Below, piece by piece: positions 39,224 to 48,224 of a stretch of 64,000 bases of DNA. The notes below the pieces were generated by a model. The model ran no database searches, was not told the origin of the DNA, and saw only the letters and a list, made by a program, of their open reading frames with translations. The position numbers and the translations under genes were made by a program. Location: positions 744,001 through 808,000 of the forward strand of contig JAAVLQ010000003.1 in the NCBI GenBank assembly GCA_012103075.1, in the 5' to 3' direction. How positions within the stretch are numbered: position 1 is the stretch's first letter; each line of letters starts with the position of its first letter. The stretch comes from Brucella cytisi (GTDB lineage: Bacteria > Pseudomonadota > Alphaproteobacteria > Rhizobiales > Rhizobiaceae).

Positions 39224-39676
39224 GGGAGACTGTGCCAAAACTCCCTTGGCGATTCCAGATGATAGGTGGTTGTGGTAAGATTTTCCATGGCTCATCTTTC
39301 TGGAACAGACCGCTCACAATTGCTGCTTCTGCCGGAAGCAGTCGATGATTATGTGGGACCGGATAACCCACTCCGCTTCATCGAGGCCTTTGTGGATGGC
39401 CTCGATCTCAAGGCCGGGGGCTTTGTGCGGATTGATGCGAAAGATACCGGTCGGCCGGGGTTCGATCCTGCCGACATGCTAAAATTCTATATTTATGGAT
39501 ATTTGAACCGGGTGCGTTCCAGTCGACGGTTGGAGGCCGAGACGCATCGCAACATTGAGGCAATCTGGCTGCTACGTAACGGCCCGATTGCTACCGCCTG
39601 TTGAAGCAAGACCTCGTGACGTAAGACACGTCTTTAGCGACGTCATTAATGACGTGTCTTGAGATTGAGGTATACG

Positions 39677-40051
39677 ATGAGGATGGAGATACTGGGCCAC
39701 GAACGCCGACGTCGGTGGCGGACCGAAGAGAAGCTTGCGATAGTCAATTCGGTTGGGGTTGATGGGGCGACAGTCACAGAAGTTGCGCTATGTCACGATG
39801 TATCGCGGCAGCAGATTTATATGTGGCGTAGCGAGTTGAAGAGGAAGGGACTTCTGCCTCCCTCGCCGGAGCCCTTGTTTCTTCCCGTTGACATGACTGC
39901 CGCTCTGCCCGGCTCTGAGGCGAACAGTTCCGTCGATGCTTCATCCTCGATGGTTGAATTGCACTTGCGCTGCGGCCGTCGTCTTTGTTTTGGCAACCGA
40001 GTGGAAGGCGCAGTGCTGACGCGGCTCATCCGGGCGGTGGAACAGGCATGA
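39677..40051 (+). CDS. tnpA: IS66 TnpA
   Basis: An intact protein of about 124 residues. HERRRRWRTEEKLAIVNSVG and VTEVALCHDVSRQQIYMWRS form the Tnp1-type HTH of IS66 TnpA, and the C-terminus has LHLRCGRRLCFGNRVEGAVL. It overlaps tnpB by four bases (ATGA). It assists TnpC in transposition. Confidence 0.88.
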   Translation: MRMEILGHERRRRWRTEEKLAIVNSVGVDGATVTEVALCHDVSRQQIYMWRSELKRKGLLPPSPEPLFLPVDMTAALPGSEANSSVDASSSMVELHLRCGRRLCFGNRVEGAVLTRLIRAVEQA

Positions 40052-40393
40052 TTGGACCGGGCACCGGCGTACGGGTTTACCTTGCCTGCGGCGTCACAGA
40101 TATGAGGAAGGGCATTGAGGGCCTTTCGATGTTGGCACAGGATGTCTTGCGTCAGAAGCCGACAGGTGGAGCTGTCTTCGCCTTTCGCGGGCGACGTGGC
40201 GATCGGGTGAAGCTGCTGTATTTTGATGGCGGGGATTTTGCCTTTACTATAAAATTCTGCAGAAAGGCCGTTTCCCCGGCCTTCAGCGGCCGATGGGACA
40301 GCTCGACTGACAGCAGCGCAACTGGCGATGCTATGGGAAGGAATAGACTGGAGACGTCCGGACTGGGGTGCTCCGCCGGCACGTGTCGGTTGA
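40048..40393 (+). CDS. tnpB: IS66 TnpB, frameshifted
   Basis: ATG 40048 opens GPGTGVRVYLACGVTDMRKG and LRQKPTGGAVFAFRGRRGDR followed by VKLLYFDG, the IS66 Orf2 signature. Shifts near 40232 and 40275 split it. The final frame reads SAADGTARLTAAQLAMLWEG and IDWRRPDWGAPPARVG to TGA 40391-40393. Repaired length is about 115 residues. Confidence 0.82.
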
Positions 40394-40456
40394 TTTTATC
40401 TTACTGAAACTACTTGTTTTTATGGCGTTCTGTCCTGATTTATGCTAGTCAGGATC

Positions 40457-42076
40457 ATGTCGAATGCGAGCTCAATTCTTCCTGATGATCCAGCCTTTCT
40501 GAAGGCGATGATCACCGCCTTGCAGGCGGAGAATGCGAAGATGTCGGCGGCGTTGAAAGCGCATGACCACCTGATCCAAGGTTTGAGGCTGCGCATTGCC
40601 CGGCTGAAGAAACAGGTCTTCGGCAAGTCTTCTGAAAAGATCGAGCGAGAAATTGCGCAACTGGAACTGGCGCTTGAGGATCTGTTGATTGCCAGTGCCG
40701 AACACGAGACCGCGCCCGTCGAAGAGCTTGAAAACGATACGGCTTGTGGCCCGGAGGAGACTTCACAGTCCCGGCCACTGCGTCGACGCCCGCGTGTGTC
40801 GGAAAATGCCGTTCGCGAACGCCGGGAACTGGATCCCGGTCATTGTTGTCCTGCCTGCGGCGGACAATTGCGCCTTGTCGGAGAGGATGTCAGCGAAATC
40901 CTCGATATGATCGCAGCGACGATGAAGGTCATCGAGATCGCCCGACCAAAGAAGTCGTGCCGTTGTTGCGAGAAGATGGTGCAGGTTCCTGCGCCCAGCC
41001 GCCCGATATCGGGCAGCATGGCTGGTGCCGGGCTTCTGGCCTATATCCCGGTCTCGAAGTTCGACGATCACCTGCCGCTCTATCGCCTCAACGAGATATT
41101 CGCGCGGATGGGTGCCGATATACCAGACAGCACACTGGTGGACTGGTGCGGTCGTGCCATGCAGGTGCTCCGTCCGCTGATCGAGCGTATTGAGAAGGAG
41201 ATCATGAAGAGCGATGTCCTCCACGCTGACGATACGCCGATCCGGGTGCTGGATAGGTCGCTGCGCGACAAGGGACTGGGCAAAGGTGTGAAGAAGGGCA
41301 GGATCTGGACATATGTCCGCGATCAGCGTCCATGGGCAGGCGGCGCACCGCCGGGTGCGGTTTATTACTTCGCTCCCGACTGGAAGGAAGAACACGTCCA
41401 TCATCTGCGAGAGGCGAGCGGCATCCTTCAGGCTGATGGCTATAAAGGCTATGCGAAGTTATATGAGCCGGGATCGGACGGGAAGCGCCGCTTCCGCGAA
41501 GCTTCCTGCTGGGCACATTGGCGGCGTGACTTTCATGACATCTGGACCGCGAACAAATCCGAGATTGCGCGCGAGGCTCTCGATCAGATCGGCGCGCTGT
41601 ATGATATCGAGCGGGATATTGCAGGTCGGCCCGCCGATGTACGGCTTGTCACGCGTCAAAAGCACAGCAAGCCAAAGGTCGAGGAACTGCGCGCATGGGC
41701 GGAAAAGCAGTTGCTTCGCATTCCGGGCAAAAGCGAACTGGCGAAGGCTTTGCGCTATGGGCTGAGCAGATGGCCGTCATTATCCCTGTTCCCGGAGGAC
41801 GGGCGTGTGGCCATGGACAACAATGCTGCGGAGCGAGCCCTGAGGCCGATAGGAGTAGGACGCCGGAATTGGTTATTCGCGGGCGCTGATACTGGCGCAG
41901 AAACTCTGGCACGTGCCATGACGATCATCGAAACGGCGAAGATGAGCGGTCTCAATCCGCAGGCTTATCTGGCCGATGTGCTCGACCGCATTCATGATCA
42001 CAAAATCAATCGGCTCGATGAGTTGCTCCCTTGGAACTGGAAGCCTCTCGCAGCAGAACACGCTGAGGCAGCCTGA
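40457..42076 (+). CDS. tnpC: IS66 transposase TnpC
   Basis: An intact DDE transposase of about 539 residues. The N-terminal coiled coil (AENAKMSAALKAHDHLIQGL) is followed by a zinc-finger-like CCPACGG with CRCCEK and the catalytic core: DVLHADDTPIRVLDRS (Asp), ILQADGYKGYAKLYEP (Asp) and AMDNNAAERALRPIGVGRRN (Glu). The end is RLDELLPWNWKP. ATG 40457 (MSNASSILPD) is preferred; ATG 40442 is an alternative. It overlaps the next gene by one base. Confidence 0.93.
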   Translation: MSNASSILPDDPAFLKAMITALQAENAKMSAALKAHDHLIQGLRLRIARLKKQVFGKSSEKIEREIAQLELALEDLLIASAEHETAPVEELENDTACGPEETSQSRPLRRRPRVSENAVRERRELDPGHCCPACGGQLRLVGEDVSEILDMIAATMKVIEIARPKKSCRCCEKMVQVPAPSRPISGSMAGAGLLAYIPVSKFDDHLPLYRLNEIFARMGADIPDSTLVDWCGRAMQVLRPLIERIEKEIMKSDVLHADDTPIRVLDRSLRDKGLGKGVKKGRIWTYVRDQRPWAGGAPPGAVYYFAPDWKEEHVHHLREASGILQADGYKGYAKLYEPGSDGKRRFREASCWAHWRRDFHDIWTANKSEIAREALDQIGALYDIERDIAGRPADVRLVTRQKHSKPKVEELRAWAEKQLLRIPGKSELAKALRYGLSRWPSLSLFPEDGRVAMDNNAAERALRPIGVGRRNWLFAGADTGAETLARAMTIIETAKMSGLNPQAYLADVLDRIHDHKINRLDELLPWNWKPLAAEHAEAA

Positions 42077-42372
42077 TGGCGACGGTCAGATTTGTCTTCA
42101 CGCTCGACTATGTTGCCGAAATGCTCGAAGAGGATGTCGATCTTCTTCAAGCGATCATCTACAATGACGACAACCTGACCTATGGCAATATCATCACCGT
42201 CGTAACCGGCGACGATCAAACCACTTCCGCTTTGACGGACGACGGCATCGATGAACTCAGACAGTTGCTGGCCGACGCACGCAAATCAGCCGCAAAATGG
42301 CAAGAATTCCTCGAATGCTTTGTCGATGACGAAGAGATCGTCGCCCGCGTCAAGACATATTCTCCACGGTAA
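42076..42372 (+). CDS. IS66 accessory protein
   Basis: A 98-residue acidic protein inside the IS66, starting in the tnpC stop region (TGATGG). It reads VRFVFTLDYVAEMLEEDVDL, NLTYGNIITVVTGDDQTTS and GIDELRQLLADARKSAAK. Passenger genes of unknown function after tnpC are known in some IS66 elements. It has no recognised domain. Confidence 0.75.
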   Translation: MATVRFVFTLDYVAEMLEEDVDLLQAIIYNDDNLTYGNIITVVTGDDQTTSALTDDGIDELRQLLADARKSAAKWQEFLECFVDDEEIVARVKTYSPR

Positions 42373-43711
42373 CAATCGGGCCGTTACGCTGCTACGGCAT
42401 CTCAAGCCGGACTTTCGCACGATCGCGGCCTTTCGACGGGTCAACCGTTCGGCCTTCAGGAAGGTGTTTCGCCAGTTCGTCATCCTGTGCCGCCAGCTCG
42501 ACCTGTTCGGGCGGGAGTTGCTGGCAGTGGACGGCACGCGCATCAAGGCGGTCAATAACAAGGACCGCAACTTCACGCGTGGCGCGCTGTCGAAGTTCAT
42601 CCGCGAAGCCGACGAGAAGTTGGCCGACTACATGAAGCGCCTTGACGATGGCGATGTCGAAGAGGAACACGTTGATGGCGAGAGCGGTCGCTCTGGGGGC
42701 AAACTTGCCGAGAAGATCGCGGCAATCAGGGACAAGCGCGCCCGGCACAAAGCCATGCTGGAGGAATTGGACCGCACCGGCGAAGACCAGATCTCGCTGA
42801 CCGACCCTGATGCCCGCGCCATGGCCCGCATGACGAAGGGGGAGTGGGCTACAACGTCCAGCTTGCCGTAGACACCAGACACAAGCTGATCGCCGAGCAG
42901 GAAGTGTGCAACTAGGTGCTCGACCTTGGCCTTCTGGCTCCTACGGTCGAAGCAGCCATGGACACGCTTGGCGTGGAACAGATCGAGGCGGTCGCCGATC
43001 GGGGCTACTTCAAGATCGAGGACATCGAAGCTTGCGAGGCTGCTGGCATCACTGCTTACGTGCCCAAGCCGCTCCGCGGTCCCGCCGTGGCCCAAGGCTT
43101 CTTCCCCAAAGAGGAATTCCGCTACGATCAGAACAAGGACATTTTCCTTTGCCCCGGAGATCAGGTGCTCTCGCCGCGTTATTACGGCAAGTCACGCGAT
43201 AATGTGAAGATCGACTAAGTCAACCGCGTCGCCTGCAAGGCGTGCCATCTGCGCGAACGCTGCACCAAAAGCTTCCGCCGTGTCTCACGACTGGAGAACG
43301 AGGCCGTGCTCGACCGCATGGCATCGCGTCTTGCCGCCCGCCCTGACATTCTGGATCGGCGGCGCGAAAGCGTCGAGCATCCGTTCGGCACCATCAAACA
43401 ATGGATGAACCGGGGCGCGTTCCTGATGCGGCGGCTGGAAAATGTCCGCGGCGAGTTCAGCCTGACTGCACTCGCCTACAACATCAAAAGGGCCATCACT
43501 CTGGTTGGAGTACAGGGCTTAATCGCCGCAGCAAGGGCATGACCAGTAAAATCGGCTCCGGGCGCGCAAAAACAGCCTGAAAGAGACCGGGAGAACCGAT
43601 ATGCCATACAAAACGCTGAAATGTCGAAATGTACGGGAAATCCACGTCGAATGACAGCAAACGTCCGAAAAGACTCAAACCCGTCGAGTTTTAGGACAGT
43701 CTCCCGGACTT

Positions 43712-44334
43712 CTACGACGACGCGGTAAGGTCGAAAACCGCCGGCTGCAACTTTCCAACTTTCATCAGGTATTGCAGCGTGTATGACAGTGATAGGGCAT
43801 CATCAAGCGCGTCATGCCCTTGCAACGGTGGGTGCACGACACGATAATAGTCAGCAAGCTTGTTGCTCGGCGTCTTCGCCAAATCCTCTATCGGCATTCC
43901 CGACGCTAACAAAAGCTTTACGGCATTGTCAAAACGATGGGCGGGAATTGAAGGCTCGATGCCTGCGACGTAGCAACTGATCGCGACCATGTTCAGCTCA
44001 TCCTTCCCCATGACCAGCACCGGGCACCTTCGGAAAAGCTGTCGAACCCCGAAAGTGCTTCTTGCAAAGACACGCCCTCGATGTCGATGTTCTCTTCTGT
44101 AACGCCGGTCAGCTTCGTGAAGAATGGATCGAGCGCATAACTGCTGCCGAATCGATCGATCGGCCGGACATACGCTTTGTACGTGTCTAAGAGCGGAAAT
44201 TCGCCTTCGAGACCAAGTCTCACGGCCCCGATCTGAGCTATAACCGGGTCGGGGTCATGAGCTGCGCACCAGAACCTGCGCTGTGAACCTTCGAGGCACA
44301 GAAATTCGCAGTCAAATACGATCGCAGTTTTCAT
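43712..44334 (-). CDS. DnaQ-like 3'-5' exonuclease, frameshifted
   Basis: ATG 44334 with a GGAGGA site opens KTAIVFDCEFLCLEGSQRRF, where D-x-E is the ExoI metal motif of DEDDh exonucleases, then VIAQIGAVRLGLEGEFPLLD and PFFTKLTGVTEENI. A shift near 44025 leads to VLVMGKDELNMVAISCYVAG and the ExoIII-type HDALDDALSLSYTLQYLMK. Its stop lies seven bases from the IS1182 end. About 205 residues joined. Role is probably nucleic-acid trimming. Partners are not visible. Confidence 0.75.
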
Positions 44335-44567
44335 AGTTATCCTCCGCTATCGCAAAAATCACAGAACCTGCGACGTGTTCAGCTATCGTACCAAGTTCGA
44401 TTTGTAATGCTTCAATCGGCCCGGTGAGCGGCGGGAACGAGAGCGGAAACCCAACCGTGGACGAAATCAATGCGCCGAGGTTGTGCCGCAGTTTCGGACC
44501 AACACAGAACGAAGGATCGTTGAGAAAGGTCAGTAATGCTGCCCCAAAGGCAACATAGTGGCCAAAA

Positions 44568-44621
44568 GGCCAAGTATCGTGTCATTCGACAAAAAGGTGT
44601 CGAATGACACGATACTTGGCC
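44568..44621. repeat. Perfect 24 bp inverted repeat
   Basis: The arms 44568-44591 and 44598-44621 are exact reverse complements (GGCCAAGTATCGTGTCATTC...) around a six-base loop. There is no U run, so an intrinsic terminator is unlikely. A near-identical hairpin occurs at 46135-46186, and a half-arm (GACACGATATTTGG) at about 36157-36170. Confidence 0.85.
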
Positions 44622-44644
44622 CTTGAGGAGATCAAGACGCCCGC

Positions 44645-44693
44645 GCGGTGTGCAAGCTTGACTAATTGTTCGAATAGAGGGAAAAAGAACTAT
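44645..44693. repeat. Dispersed repeat, copy 3
   Basis: CGGTGTGCAAGCTTGACTAA and the following bases match copies at 35305 and 36194. It is followed by a perfect 11 bp stem hairpin (44717-44744, GACCCCGGAAG / CTTCCGGGGTC) and the intact Ner-like gene. Together they form one repeated cassette of about 350 bases. Confidence 0.8.
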
Positions 44694-44785
44694 CGACACC
44701 AAATCGATTTTTTAGCGACCCCGGAAGTTACAGCTTCCGGGGTCGTTTCCATTTGCGGTGCTGGTCACTTTCAACACCTTCTGCG

Positions 44786-44995
44786 TCAGTATCTATCGGG
44801 CCATAATTCTTGAGGAGTGGTGCCGAGTTTGTCCGCACTGGCATATTCGACACGCTCTGATCGACCGTGCCCCCCGCAAACCCTTGTGATTGCAACACTA
44901 GTAATGCCGAGTTCCTCGGCTATTTTGGTGAACGTTATACGTTTTGCACGCAGGCGACGTTTGATCGCATCGTGACGTTCAATGTCTACACGCAT
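44786..44995 (-). CDS. Ner/Nlp-like HTH regulator
   Basis: About 69 residues of the phage Ner / Nlp (SfsB) winged-HTH family: MRVDIERHDAIKRRLRAKR, ITFTKIAEELGITSVAITRV, then RVEYASADKLGTTPQELWPD with the typical PxELWP ending. ATG 44995 is set by an AGGAG six bases upstream. Ner proteins repress early promoters of Mu-like phages, but the free-standing gene here may control a neighbouring promoter. Confidence 0.8.
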   Translation of the reverse strand: MRVDIERHDAIKRRLRAKRITFTKIAEELGITSVAITRVCGGHGRSERVEYASADKLGTTPQELWPDRY

Positions 44996-45119
44996 GCGCA
45001 ACTCCTGAAGTTATTTCATCGCAGTGCCGTACTATATTACTTGGAACGGCATCAATACGCTCTAGACGTTTGAAATACACACAATAATATACGAGAAAGG
45101 GAGGAACCAGCAGCCTCTT

Positions 45120-45407
45120 TCAGTTTAACGGCCATTGTTGCGCGCCATGCAGGAGGCGCAAAATCTCGATGCGCTGCGCTCTCGTCCGGACCCGATAAAC
45201 GATAATGAACGACGTCCTGTTGACGACCAGTTCGCGCGTGCCACGCTTGCGGCCAGCGCGCCCCATCTCCGGATATTCCATCAACATATCGGTCTGCCGT
45301 TCGATTTCGTCGAGCTGGTCGAGCGCCGCATGAGGATTTTCCTCTGCTATATAGGCGATTGCATCAGTACGATTGGCGCGGGCTCGCGCAAGCCAGACCA
45401 GCTTCAC
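45120..45407 (-). CDS. RelE/ParE family toxin
   Basis: An intact 95-residue toxin: LVWLARARANRTDAIAYIAE, QLDEIERQTDMLMEYPEMGR and GTRELVVNRTSFIIVYRVR followed by IEILRLLHGAQQWP. This is the ParE/RelE_StbE pattern with the conserved H-G-A-Q-QWP ending. It overlaps the antitoxin stop by four bases. Confidence 0.88.
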   Translation of the reverse strand: MKLVWLARARANRTDAIAYIAEENPHAALDQLDEIERQTDMLMEYPEMGRAGRKRGTRELVVNRTSFIIVYRVRTRAQRIEILRLLHGAQQWPLN

Positions 45408-45870
45408 TCAGTTTCACCCTTGATGCGGGCCAACAGATCGGCGCGCTGGCGCGCCATGTCCTGTTTGACAACATCATGGGGAACCCATTCGGTATTCGGG
45501 TCATCAGCCTCGCGCAGTGCTTCCTCGACCTGCTCACGAAACCATTTGTCGTGGGCGGCCGCCTCATGGGCACGGCGCAGCGCTTCAGCACGATCCGGCC
45601 GTGAGTGCGTCTTGACCGTCTCCGGCGAATAGTCGGCCGCATCGACGTCAAAACGGGAGATTCCAACCTCCTTGAGATAAGAAACCAAGGTTTCCATACG
45701 CTTGAACAGTCGCACCGGCGGCTGCGCTGTGCAGCGAGCGCCCGCTCGGCCATGCCGTATTTGATCATCACGGCCCACCCGCCGTCCTGACCAACGACAT
45801 GCGCACCGCGCACGGCGCCAGCTTCCACGAGGCGGGAAAGCGTAGTGTGATCGATGGTTTCGGCGGCCAT
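45404..45870 (-). CDS. Stability-determinant-type antitoxin, frameshifted
   Basis: ATG 45870 with GGAGT upstream opens AAETIDHTTLSRLVEAGAVR and GWAVMIKYGMAERALAAQRS. A shift near 45720 leads to VRLFKRMETLVSYLKEVGIS, RFDVDAADY and the toxin-binding end AAAHDKWFREQVEEALREAD and DMARQRADLLARIKGE. It looks like a fusion of a regulatory N-terminal region with a StbD-like antitoxin. About 155 residues. Confidence 0.72.
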
Positions 45871-46134
45871 GAGTGCACGACTCCTTTTACGCAGTAATTA
45901 ATAATTGAAATGATAGGCAATCATTAATTAATTGCAAGGGGCGGGACAATCACAAAGTCCAACGTCGTTCCATAACGCCTGTTCCCTGATTCACCGGGGG
46001 TTGATGTCATCCTCAGAGCGTTGAGATGGCCGATTTTAGGTGAAAGCAGCCGTCGACCCGACCAGTACGATTGTGATTGGAATCCTTGGGAAAGGTCAGC
46101 AATCCTGACCCAAAGGCAAGATAGTGGCCAAAAA

Positions 46135-46186
46135 GGCCAAATATCGTGTCATTCGACATCGTTGTCATATGACACGATATTTGGCC
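46135..46186. repeat. 24 bp inverted repeat related to the 44.57-kb hairpin
   Basis: The arms 46135-46158 and 46163-46186 pair with one small internal mismatch (GGCCAAATATCGTGTCAT outer part perfect) around a four-base loop. The flanks share GCCCAAAGGCAA-like and GTATAACCCATTGAGAATC blocks with the 36.1-kb and 44.5-kb regions. Confidence 0.8.
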
Positions 46187-46337
46187 TTTGGGTTCAGTAT
46201 AACCCATTGAGAATCCTAAGGTCAAATTCTGCCAGTTCCAGTTTGATTGCCTTTTTGCCACGATATTTTACCCGTCATATTCTTAAGTGTCGCAAGTCTT
46301 GGGCAGACCGTCTGAAAACTCCCATCAGGTGGTTCCG

Positions 46338-47336
46338 ATGCTGATGACGAAGCGGGAGATGATCGACGGTCGTGATTATCAAAGCCGCTGGGTTGGCGGG
46401 GGCGCTACGAGAGGGCGTTCAGGCTGTTTGAATAGGCGCAACGAGTTGGAAGATCACGATGAAATGCTGATCCCGGCATACGAGGCGCTGCAAGAGCGCG
46501 CCGATTTTGATGTCCAGCTACCGGATTTCTCCGACTTCCGGGCCGAATGGACGGCAGTGCATATCGAGGGTCGTGGCCTGCACGTTCTGTCCTTCTGGCA
46601 GGGCCCGGCGGCTGAGGCGATGGTCCTGCTCACCGAAGGTCGGCCACCCGAGCGGCGGCTGGCCAGTATCGACCATCGTCCGCACGCGCGCCGCCCCATC
46701 CTCGAGGCGCGCGAAGGATCATTTCTCCATCCGGGCGTTCCCTTCCCACGGATGGGTCGCCGGGTCGCGGAGTTCGGAATCTTCGCCGGCTGGTGGCCGT
46801 GCGAACCGGGCGCGAGGCGCCTTCGCCTGACCGGGTGCGGCAAGGTCGGCGAGATCGAGGCGGCGTCCGGTGGATTCGTCCTTGTTGATTGGGATTCCCC
46901 GGCTCCTGTCGAGCATTTCGATGCCGTCGAGATCGAGGGAGTAGGATGGACCCCGACAATCCTACCGGAGCTTCTCTACACCAGCGAGCACCTGTTCGAC
47001 AGCTACCGGCGGTTTCGGCTCGGCGGCATGGATTGGAGCGAACACAATCCCGACCTCTGGTCCTACGACCTCTTTTCGATCCACGGCGCCGAATGGTTCG
47101 ATGCCGTGGTCGCGTTCCTGCGCCATGCCGATCCAGATCGGGATTTCGATCTGCTCACAGGCTTCGGCGCGCAAATCTACGCCAACGGCCATGCCTATTA
47201 CGATCGGATGGAACGTGAACTGAAAGCCGGCACGATAAAGCGGGAAGTGCTGGGCATTGTGCTTTCGATGGAAAAGCCGGAATTCATGGAGCCCGACCTG
47301 CGCCTCCGGCATCAGCGCCTTGTGGCAAGGTGCTGA
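46338..47336 (+). CDS. Hypothetical protein
   Basis: An open frame of about 332 residues with strongly GC-rich third positions. No family is recognised. The middle part is rich in Trp/Gly (FGIFAGWWPCEPGARRLRLT) and the C-terminal hundred residues (HNPDLWSYDLFSIHGAEWFD, FDLLTGFGAQIYANGHAYYD) look like a compact domain. The start may be as late as ATG 46464. It is bracketed by two same-orientation copies of a transposon-end-like sequence (GTCTGAAAACTCCC at 46310 and 47476), so it is probably cargo. Confidence 0.5.
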   Translation: MLMTKREMIDGRDYQSRWVGGGATRGRSGCLNRRNELEDHDEMLIPAYEALQERADFDVQLPDFSDFRAEWTAVHIEGRGLHVLSFWQGPAAEAMVLLTEGRPPERRLASIDHRPHARRPILEAREGSFLHPGVPFPRMGRRVAEFGIFAGWWPCEPGARRLRLTGCGKVGEIEAASGGFVLVDWDSPAPVEHFDAVEIEGVGWTPTILPELLYTSEHLFDSYRRFRLGGMDWSEHNPDLWSYDLFSIHGAEWFDAVVAFLRHADPDRDFDLLTGFGAQIYANGHAYYDRMERELKAGTIKREVLGIVLSMEKPEFMEPDLRLRHQRLVARC

Positions 47337-47462
47337 CGCTGATTCAGCTTTCCGGCGGCGCGGCGTGGTGCCGCCTGTTGGCGCGCAAGCCTGACTTTTG
47401 CAGCCGAATTTTGCGACAGATTTTTCCCTGAAATTTCAGCGCCAGCGATTTTGTCGCAAAAC

Positions 47463-47900
47463 TTAGGCAGACTGTCTGAAAACTCCCCTCCGGAGCTGCA
47501 CTGAGGTTCTGGGGCTGTCTCCAAGGTTACGATGAGGGAAATCAACCTCGTAGATATCTCGAGCCGCGATGATGTGCGCACTGAAGTGCACAGGTCGCAC
47601 ATCGGCCAACTCCCATGCAAGCCACCCTTCCTCAAAATAGGAAGCACAGGCGGCTTCCATATCCGCGAGCGTGAAAGGGCGCACAGCCTTTACCTTAACA
47701 ATCGCTATTGGAACGCCATCCTCATCGTGGTCGCCGTCGCGATGAAGAAAACGGCCGTTCTCAACGATCAGCAAATCGTCGAAACGGGTCAATTCCGGTT
47801 TCCATCGGCGGACTTCAAGTGTTTTCTCTCCTGAAGCAATACGCCTTCCACTTGGGCGAACGACTGACAGAGCTTTGATGTTCTTTCTCCTTTTCGCGAA
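47463..47900 (-). pseudogene. ASCH-domain protein, truncated
   Basis: The minus strand reads ALSVVRPSGRRIASGEKTLE, VRRWKPELTRFDDLLIVENG, AIVKVKAVRPFTLADMEAAC and EEGWLAWELADVRPVHF ending in RDIYEVDFP, the ASCH (PUA-like, RNA-binding) pattern with the SGxKTxExR motif. No start codon is visible before the upstream TGA, and its final codons are read out of the transposon end at 47476-47489, so both ends are damaged. Confidence 0.6.
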
Positions 47901-47967
47901 GCTTCCTCAGATCACCGGGAATTCCTCTTGGGATTCCGGAGGTTAGGCGGCCGTGGTAGATTTGGCT

Positions 47968-48224
47968 ATGGCACACCTTTCTGGAACAGACCGCTCGCAA
48001 TTACTGCTTCTGCCGGAAGCGGTTGACGATTATGTGGGGTCGAACAACCCTGTTCGCTTTATCGAGGCTTTCGTTGACGGCACGGATCTTGCCGCAGCCG
48101 GCTTTGTGCGGGCTATGGCGAAAGAGACGGGGCGGCCGGGTTTCGATCCCGCCGATCTGCTCAAGTTGTACGTTTACGGCTATCTGAACCGGGTGCGGTC
48201 GAGCCGGCGGCTGGAAGCCGAGAC
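47968..48224 (+). pseudogene. IS1182 family transposase, N-terminal fragment
   Basis: MAHLSGTDRSQLLLLPEAVD followed by NPVRFIEAFVDGTDLAAAGF and RPGFDPADLLKLYVYGYLN. It diverges from the other two IS1182 copies (FVRAMAKETG instead of FVRIDVKDTG), so it is a different element. It is cut after RRLEAET by the IS6 at 48225. Confidence 0.85.

Larger units (their letters stand above)
39576..42387 (+). mobile_element. IS66 family insertion sequence with perfect target duplication
   Basis: A 2812 bp element. The left end GTAACGGCCCGATTGCTACC and the inverted right end GTAACGGCCCGATTGTTACC differ at one base. The 8 bp target GCTGCTAC is repeated exactly at 39568-39575 and 42388-42395. It holds tnpA, tnpB, tnpC and one accessory gene in order. 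Insertion was into the IS1182 transposase. Confidence 0.93.
39287..43542 (+). pseudogene. IS1182 family transposase, split by IS66 and mutated
   Basis: The 5' part (39287-39575) reads MAHLSGTDRSQLLLLPEAVD to RNIEAIWLL. The 3' part resumes at 42396 with RHLKPDFRTIAAFRRVNRSA and LLAVDGTRIKAVNNKDRNF. A G5 run near 42838 shifts the frame. VEQIEAVADRGYFKIEDIEA and HPFGTIKQWMNRGAFLMRRL follow. Two in-frame stops, TAG after QEVCN near 42912 and TAA after NVKID near 43216, replace codons expected to be Gln and Tyr. These are substitutions, so decay here is genuine. Confidence 0.85.
39224..43705 (+). mobile_element. IS1182 family element interrupted by IS66
   Basis: The terminal repeats GGGAGACTGTGCCAAAAC at 39224 and, inverted, GGGAGACTGTCCTAAAAC ending at 43705 bound the element. 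Its transposase is split at 39575 by an IS66 element (39576-42387) flanked by an 8 bp duplication. Without the IS66 the element would be about 1.66 kb, normal for the family. Confidence 0.88.

Noticed and set aside
44717..44744. Intrinsic terminator after the Ner-like gene
   Set aside because: The 11 bp stem is perfect, but in the direction of the gene it is followed by an A-rich and not a U-rich tract. Left as a hairpin within the repeat cassette.
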